Assembly (NCBI GenBank): GCA_946538795.1
Contig: CAMNGY010000013.1
Location: 1 to 10,673 of the forward strand
DNA: 10,673 nt
Source: an uncultured Treponema sp.
GTDB lineage: Bacteria; Spirochaetota; Spirochaetia; Treponematales; Treponemataceae
Reading direction: 5' to 3'
Positions 6,750-10,673 of the stretch are shown piece after piece. How positions within the stretch are numbered: position 1 is the first letter of the stretch; each line of letters opens with the position of its first letter. The position numbers and the translations under genes were made by a program. The notes beneath the pieces are model-generated. The model saw nothing but the letters and a program-made list of their open reading frames with translations, was not told the origin of the DNA and made no database searches.

Positions 6750-6754
6750 AATGA

Positions 6755-6760
6755 CCCCTT
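6755..6760 (-). promoter_or_regulatory. Ribosome-binding site supporting the TTG start of the PilZ gene
   Basis: AAGGGG on the minus strand, 5 nt before the TTG at 6749. The alternative ATG at 6848 has no comparable site. Confidence 0.6.
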
Positions 6761-6800
6761 CCCTATTTTTTACCTTTCTTCTATAATGGTACAGAAATAT

Positions 6801-6839
6801 ACGATGGCTATCGTCACAAGTATCGTCGCCTATGACGAT
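6801..6839. promoter_or_regulatory. Array of four ATCGT/ACGAT half-sites between divergent genes
   Basis: Two inverted repeats lie side by side: ACGAT (6801-6805) with ATCGT (6810-6814), and ATCGTC (6822-6827) with GACGAT (6834-6839). Their centres are 23 bp apart, about two helical turns. They sit between the PilZ gene and the CPBP gene and abut promoter-like sequence for both directions: TATACT at 6851-6856 on the plus strand and TATATT at 6801-6796 on the minus strand. This arrangement fits a dimeric regulator controlling both genes. In RNA, the second repeat could form a 6-bp hairpin. Function is inferred. Confidence 0.45.
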
Positions 6840-6850
6840 GATTTCCATCT

Positions 6851-6856
6851 TATACT
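6851..6856 (+). promoter_or_regulatory. Candidate -10 element for the CPBP gene
   Basis: TATACT ends 18 bp before the ATG at 6875. No consensus -35 lies at the right distance; that position is occupied by the GACGAT half of the inverted repeat, as in activator-dependent promoters. A perfect TATAAT further upstream (6782-6787) is an alternative but also lacks a good -35. Confidence 0.35.
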
Positions 6857-6874
6857 CATTGTAACAGCTTTTTG

Positions 6875-7555
6875 ATGAAATTGAAATATCTTTGTGCGGA
6901 ATTTCTGCTAATTTTTCTGATTCTGGTCCTCCCGCCCCTGCTTGCCTCACAATCTGGAACTGAAATCCCGTTCCCACAGCTCAACTGGACCCGCATCCAA
7001 TCGCTTATGATAGCCATCCTGCTCAAATTCCAGCTGGACAGAGAGCTTACGCCCCGGTCGTGCCACCCTCTCAGAGGACTCTCACTGGCAACCGTAAGCT
7101 TCGGGACCCTCATGCTGGTCTATGCCTTGATGGAACTGGTTCTAACCATCCTCGCATCCCTCTCATTCCAGGGACCGGCCGTCCAAGCAGCCTCTTCACC
7201 TAATAACGTCTGGCAATGGATTCTTGCCACAGCGGCACTTGCCATAGGGGCCTTCTACGAAGAGTGCCTGTATCGGGCATTTCTGCCGGAAATCCCATCT
7301 ATTATCATATTCAAATTAGGAATTAAATTCTTCAACAAGCACAAAAAAGTCATTCACTATATAGTTGAAAGCATTTGTATTCTCATATTTGCCCTTTCCC
7401 ATCGTTACCTAGGACCATTAGCAATAGCAAATGCAATGCTGTGCGGGACCATCCTCCGTATATGCTACAAGAAGAGCGGCAGCCTCCTATGCGGAACGGC
7501 GGCCCATTTCTGCTATAATATGACCGTCCTGCTCTTCTCATCGATTTCTTCTTGA
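6875..7555 (+). CDS. CPBP family intramembrane metalloprotease (Abi/CAAX protease type)
   Basis: A 226-residue polytopic membrane protein. The three CPBP motifs are intact: EExxxR as Glu129, Glu130 and Arg134 (EECLYR); FxxxH ending in His176 (FALSH); and HxxxN as His211 and Asn215 (HFCYN). These glutamates and histidines form the intramembrane active site of the Rce1-like protease family. Bacterial members include bacteriocin-immunity proteins and proteases of unknown substrate. The ATG at 6875 is preferred over a TTG one codon earlier; no ribosome-binding site is visible before either. It is divergent from the PilZ gene, and its stop codon overlaps the -35 box of the next gene's promoter. 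Confidence 0.85.
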   Translation: MKLKYLCAEFLLIFLILVLPPLLASQSGTEIPFPQLNWTRIQSLMIAILLKFQLDRELTPRSCHPLRGLSLATVSFGTLMLVYALMELVLTILASLSFQGPAVQAASSPNNVWQWILATAALAIGAFYEECLYRAFLPEIPSIIIFKLGIKFFNKHKKVIHYIVESICILIFALSHRYLGPLAIANAMLCGTILRICYKKSGSLLCGTAAHFCYNMTVLLFSSISS

Positions 7556-7580
7556 ATTCCTTCATTTGCCCTTGTATACT
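7552..7580 (+). promoter_or_regulatory. Promoter of the S66 peptidase gene
   Basis: TTGAAT (7552-7557) and TATACT (7575-7580) are 17 bp apart. The -35 overlaps the CPBP stop codon. Transcription would be expected to start near 7587, one base before the ATG at 7588, which implies a leaderless or almost leaderless mRNA. Confidence 0.55.
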
Positions 7581-7587
7581 GAGAAGA

Positions 7588-8646
7588 ATGAGAATTCCTG
7601 CAAACATCGCCCCTGGTCAGACCATAGGGGTTACAGCCCCATCATTCGGGGCAACAAGCGAACCATACAGTAGTCGCTTTGACCTCGCCGCAAGCAAATT
7701 CAAGGAAGCTGGCTACAAAATTAAGGTAGGAGCAACCTGCCGGATGAGCGACGGACTTGGCATAAGCACATCCCCGGAACGGGCTGCCAAAGAGCTGGAG
7801 GAATTCTACCTTGACACAGGAACTCAGGCCGTCATTTCATGTGGTGGTGGAGAACTGATGTGCGAGACTGTGGGACACCTGGATTTCCATAAACTTGCCG
7901 GATGTCCCCCTAAGTGGTTCATGGGCTACTCGGACAACACGAATTTCATATTTCCTCTGGCCACAATCTCAAATGTAGCTGGTATCTACGGGCCAACATT
8001 CACCGGCTTCGGCAAGCCTTGGGAGCAGGCCGAAACAGACGCCCTGGCCCTGCTGGAAGGAAAAACTAATATTATTAGTGGATATTCCCGTTTTCAAAGT
8101 CCCGAAGCAGACGAGAAGGCAACAGAAACCGATCCTTTCTCCCCCTACGTGCTGGACATGGAGAAAAAACTTAGAACCTATATCCATCAGGATGGCAAAT
8201 TGAGGAGGGCAGACAAAGATGGAGAGGTATCCTCATCCGGAATACTTTTGGGAGGCTGTCTGGATGTGCTTGCCCTGCTCTGCGGGACCCAGCTGGACAA
8301 CATGAAGAATTTCAACAAAGAGCACGGAGCCGTAGCCTGGGTGTTGGAGTCATGCGACGGTAACCCAATGGAAATAAGGCGACAGATATGGCATCTGGAC
8401 AATGCGGGCTGGTTTGCCAACGCAAGTGTTTTCATCATTGGGCGCCCGCTTGCCTCATGGCATAAGTCAATGATGGGCGTGGACCAGTATAATGCTGTCA
8501 CCGACATCCTTGCCCGTCACGGTGTTCCCGTCATAATGGATGCGGACATAGGCCACATTGGTCCATCTGTCCCACTGATCATCGGTGCGGAAAGCAAGAT
8601 CCTCGCAAGGGGAAATGAACTGTCATTTGAATTGCTGACGCGTTAA
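7588..8646 (+). CDS. S66 family serine peptidase, MccF-like / LD-carboxypeptidase
   Basis: A 352-residue cytoplasmic peptidase. The Ser-Glu-His triad can be placed at Ser115 (GYSDNT nucleophile elbow), Glu254 (VLESCDG) and His323 (DIGHIGP). The conserved N-terminal APGQTIGVTAPSF and the SCGGG turn (84-88) are present. Family members either trim the terminal D-alanine from murein tetrapeptides (LdcA) or cleave microcin C-type aminoacyl-nucleotides (MccF). The Ser-to-Glu distance of 139 residues is closer to E. coli MccF (Ser118-Glu243) than to P. aeruginosa LdcA (Ser115-Glu217), so the active-site insertion resembles MccF; substrate remains open. The ATG at 7588 is chosen over an in-frame TTG at 7552 because the promoter lies between them and the conserved domain starts right after the ATG. 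Confidence 0.88.
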   Translation: MRIPANIAPGQTIGVTAPSFGATSEPYSSRFDLAASKFKEAGYKIKVGATCRMSDGLGISTSPERAAKELEEFYLDTGTQAVISCGGGELMCETVGHLDFHKLAGCPPKWFMGYSDNTNFIFPLATISNVAGIYGPTFTGFGKPWEQAETDALALLEGKTNIISGYSRFQSPEADEKATETDPFSPYVLDMEKKLRTYIHQDGKLRRADKDGEVSSSGILLGGCLDVLALLCGTQLDNMKNFNKEHGAVAWVLESCDGNPMEIRRQIWHLDNAGWFANASVFIIGRPLASWHKSMMGVDQYNAVTDILARHGVPVIMDADIGHIGPSVPLIIGAESKILARGNELSFELLTR

Positions 8647-8704
8647 TTTTCATACAAAGCGGCCCCCACGTGAACCAGAGGTTCCCCGACAAGAGAGCCC
8701 TCCC

Positions 8705-8734
8705 CTTGTACAAGCGCTGTCAAAAAGCTATAAT
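8705..8734 (+). promoter_or_regulatory. Promoter of the DUF3943 gene with a palindrome on the -35
   Basis: TTGTAC (8706-8711) and a perfect TATAAT (8729-8734) are exactly 17 bp apart. A perfect 10-bp palindrome, CTTGTACAAG (8705-8714), covers the -35 and could be an operator. The expected start near 8741 leaves only about five bases before the ATG at 8746, and there is no Shine-Dalgarno sequence. A weak hairpin at 8672-8684 lies upstream and has no T-tract. Confidence 0.65.
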
Positions 8735-8745
8735 TCAGACCAGTT

Positions 8746-10287
8746 ATGGTAAAAAAGCTCGTCCTGCTGCTCATTGCCGCACTCCTCGCCATGGCCCCTG
8801 CCTCAGCAAAAAAGAGCAAGGCAGAGGTTGCGCAGAGCGAGGAAGAATCGCTCCCGGCTGAAACAGCCGAAGAGGAGAGCGAGAAAAGCCCAACCGCACA
8901 ATATGAGATCGACTATGACGGCAAGAAAACCAAGAAAGACAAGGAAAAGAGGATAAACTGGATTACAGGCCTCACCTCCCCGTTCGCCCACCCTCTGGTC
9001 ATAGGATCCTATAACAGGTTCGTACTGAAGAGTGACTGGGCGCTGGTGGAATGGGAAGACGTAAACCATTACAGGAAGATGAAGTTTGACCATGACTGGT
9101 ACTGGACAAACTTTGTCCTGCATCCATACCAAGGAAACCTCGCCTACATGGGGGCCAGAAACTCCAACTTCAACTTCCTTGGAGCATTGGCGATGTCAAC
9201 CGTAAGCTCCACGATTTGGGAAAATTTCTTTGAGAAGAACGCCCCTTCCATAAACGACATGGTTTATACCACCATAGGAGCATTCTCCATGGGCGAGATG
9301 CTGTACAGGCTCTCCATTTCAGCAGGGGATGTATGGGCACCACTGGGTTACCTCTTTAACCCAATGCGCCTGTACACGGACTTCACCACCGGTCACAAGC
9401 CACAGGGCCAGCACGGAGCGGTGTACAGGCTGTCGTTCAGCCCGTACTTCTGCGCGGGACTGGGAGTATCCTACTATGGAGACGGTTACGGTAATGACAT
9501 AAAAAGCCGTCCCATATCAAGCGGATCCTTAGAGGAGATGTACCCAGCTCTGGCAGGTCTGGATGCCTACGTGGAATACAACGATCCCTACGGGCACGAG
9601 AGCAACACACCATACAGCCAGTTTGAAATGACTTTCGGCGGCGGCATGGGGGTTTCATCAGGAAAAGGCTTCAAGCCTGACGAGCGCAAGAAAGGCTACG
9701 ACATACATCTGTTCAGCAACGGAATCCTCTTTTCCCGGACCCTTCCGGAGGAAAAGGAGACTGACACAACCATAGGTATGTCCATGAACTACGATTTCAT
9801 ATGGAAGAACTTCTATGAGTTCACATCGCTCGCCCCCGGCTTCGCATTCAAACAACGAAGAAGACGCCCTTCCACTACTTTGGAATACCAAGCAAACTTG
9901 GGAATAAACCTGCTGGGTACGACCGACATGTTCTTCATCCGCCGCAACTTGTACCAAGGCGAGGAGTTACGCTCATACTCCTACACATCAGGCTTGGAAT
10001 TCGCTGGCAAATTTTGCAGCCGATGGGATAACGGGGATGTACTGGATTTCACGCTGCACAGCTACCTCTGCTACGACCTGCCCGACCCGGACGTTGAGTA
10101 CGAGCCGGAAGGCATAGAGCTAATAAACCACGCACAGCTTTCCTTTGAGCTGCCGCTGAGCAATTTTGTGTCCGTCGGGTTCAAGAATGAGCTTTATGCA
10201 AAGAACTCCTGGTACAAGAACTATCCGCACGTAGACGCAGTTTCATATTCAGCGGGCCTGTACGTTAAGCTTAACCTCAAGAAATAG
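8746..10287 (+). CDS. DUF3943 family envelope protein
   Basis: A 513-residue exported protein. A signal peptide ends near residue 21 (ALLAMAPASA), followed by a highly charged linker (about 22-68, Glu-rich then Lys-rich). The DUF3943 core covers about residues 110-190: His126-Pro-Tyr-Gln-Gly130, ARNSNFNF, Trp158-Glu159, PSINDMVYTTIGAFSMGEM with Gly183-Glu184, and a following LYRLS. The C-terminal 300 residues alternate polar and aromatic/hydrophobic positions and end SYSAGLYVKLNLKK, suggesting beta-strands of an outer-membrane-associated barrel. No enzymatic function is established for the family as far as I know. The ATG is fixed by the signal peptide and by the promoter 11 bp upstream. Confidence 0.85.
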   Translation: MVKKLVLLLIAALLAMAPASAKKSKAEVAQSEEESLPAETAEEESEKSPTAQYEIDYDGKKTKKDKEKRINWITGLTSPFAHPLVIGSYNRFVLKSDWALVEWEDVNHYRKMKFDHDWYWTNFVLHPYQGNLAYMGARNSNFNFLGALAMSTVSSTIWENFFEKNAPSINDMVYTTIGAFSMGEMLYRLSISAGDVWAPLGYLFNPMRLYTDFTTGHKPQGQHGAVYRLSFSPYFCAGLGVSYYGDGYGNDIKSRPISSGSLEEMYPALAGLDAYVEYNDPYGHESNTPYSQFEMTFGGGMGVSSGKGFKPDERKKGYDIHLFSNGILFSRTLPEEKETDTTIGMSMNYDFIWKNFYEFTSLAPGFAFKQRRRRPSTTLEYQANLGINLLGTTDMFFIRRNLYQGEELRSYSYTSGLEFAGKFCSRWDNGDVLDFTLHSYLCYDLPDPDVEYEPEGIELINHAQLSFELPLSNFVSVGFKNELYAKNSWYKNYPHVDAVSYSAGLYVKLNLKK

Positions 10288-10295
10288 ACAACGGA

Positions 10296-10673
10296 CTAGC
10301 TGGGCTTCTTTACCCAGCTCTTTATCTTGCTCTTGCTGAATTTCCCGGACCTGACCGCTGCTTTTATTTTCTCGCTGTCAACAAGCCAAGGATCCTCCAT
10401 CTCCCTGAGGGCTTCCAGAAGCTTATGCCAGTTGAACAGCCGGACGTTATCCTTCTCCTCCTCCGAAAAATCTTTTCCCTCATTATAAAGCTCCCAAAGG
10501 ATCTCAGCTACAAAGCCATCCCTGTCGTCAAGCACAGTCGTATACGGATAAATGGCCCCGTAAGGCCTGCTTGCAGTCGGAATACAGGCAAGCACGGCGG
10601 CAGGACGGTTTTTCTGGAATTCCAGCCGGGCAAGCTCCCCCCAGTCCAGGTACAGTTCCCGGCTTACGCCAAA
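10296..10673 (-). CDS. C-terminal part of an unidentified protein, cut by the window edge
   Basis: A frame on the minus strand runs open from the right edge to a TAG at 10298-10296, giving 125 visible residues. An internal GTG at 10595 has no ribosome-binding site, and the residues before it (such as LYLDWGELARLEFQ) look like ordinary protein, so the gene begins outside the window. The visible part holds PTASRPYGAIYPYTTVLDD, an acidic stretch EGKDFSEEEKDN and a lysine-rich end, SGKFSKSKIKSWVKK. It seems soluble. I do not recognise the family. It converges on the DUF3943 gene with 8 bp between stops. Confidence 0.65.
   Translation of the reverse strand, partial: FGVSRELYLDWGELARLEFQKNRPAAVLACIPTASRPYGAIYPYTTVLDDRDGFVAEILWELYNEGKDFSEEEKDNVRLFNWHKLLEALREMEDPWLVDSEKIKAAVRSGKFSKSKIKSWVKKPS
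10298..10328 (+). terminator. Probable terminator of the DUF3943 gene
   Basis: AGCTGGG (10298-10304) pairs perfectly with CCCAGCT (10313-10319) around an 8-nt loop, followed by CTTTATCTT, a moderate T-rich tail on the plus strand. It begins 11 bp after the DUF3943 stop and overlaps the last codons of the opposing gene. Read on the minus strand, the hairpin has no T-tail. Confidence 0.55.

Noticed and set aside
6750..6977. Extended N-terminus of the PilZ protein, including an ATG at 6848
   Set aside because: The extension covers the half-site array and, in its longest form, the start of the divergent CPBP gene. The TTG at 6749 has a well-placed ribosome-binding site and puts the membrane helix at the N-terminus.
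8672..8684. GAACC/GGTTC hairpin as a terminator for the S66 gene
   Set aside because: The stem is only five pairs with a three-base loop and is followed by C-rich sequence instead of a T-tract.

Overview
The window looks like a roughly 50% GC bacterial chromosome segment, most likely from a spirochete and probably Treponema or a close relative. This is inferred from gene content, not from a marker gene. The pointers are a ComEC without the usual C-terminal metallo-beta-lactamase domain, a membrane-anchored YcgR/PilZ-type c-di-GMP receptor, a secreted helical-repeat protein, a DUF3943-type envelope protein and a DUF937 protein. There is no rRNA, tRNA, CRISPR array, insertion sequence or phage gene.

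Left two thirds (about 1-6749): every gene is on the minus strand. Read in transcription order (right to left) they are a PilZ-domain protein, a secreted helical-repeat protein, ComEC, an Mrp/Nbp35-type Fe-S P-loop ATPase, a tRNA-dihydrouridine synthase (Dus), a 76-residue membrane protein and a DUF937 protein. Spacing is tight: 21 bp, a 7-bp overlap, a 99-bp gap holding a stem-loop and a promoter candidate, a TGATG stop/start overlap, an 89-bp gap, and 1 bp between the last two genes. Immediately after DUF937 comes a good sigma70-like promoter, then a leader of about 100 nt with two back-to-back hairpins, then the first codons of another minus-strand gene cut by the window edge.

Right third (about 6875-10287): three plus-strand genes encode a CPBP-type intramembrane protease, an S66 serine peptidase with MccF-like spacing of its catalytic triad, and a DUF3943 envelope protein. 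They diverge from the PilZ gene across about 125 bp that carry an ordered set of ATCGT/ACGAT half-sites. The S66 and DUF3943 genes each have a well-placed -35/-10 pair so close to the ATG that the transcripts would be leaderless or nearly so. A convergent minus-strand gene of unknown function, cut at the right edge, closes the window, with an apparent terminator hairpin overlapping its 3' end.

Functional reading: Mrp and Dus are housekeeping genes (Fe-S protein assembly, tRNA modification). The PilZ-helical repeat-ComEC set puts a c-di-GMP receptor in one transcription unit with a DNA-uptake channel homologue. The CPBP/S66 pair joins two families that each include peptide-antibiotic immunity proteins, although both also have ordinary envelope roles. 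No clearly new multi-gene system can be proved from sequence alone. The best leads are the structured leader at 54-152, the half-site array at 6801-6839, the near-leaderless promoters, and a G8 tract inside the small membrane-protein gene.
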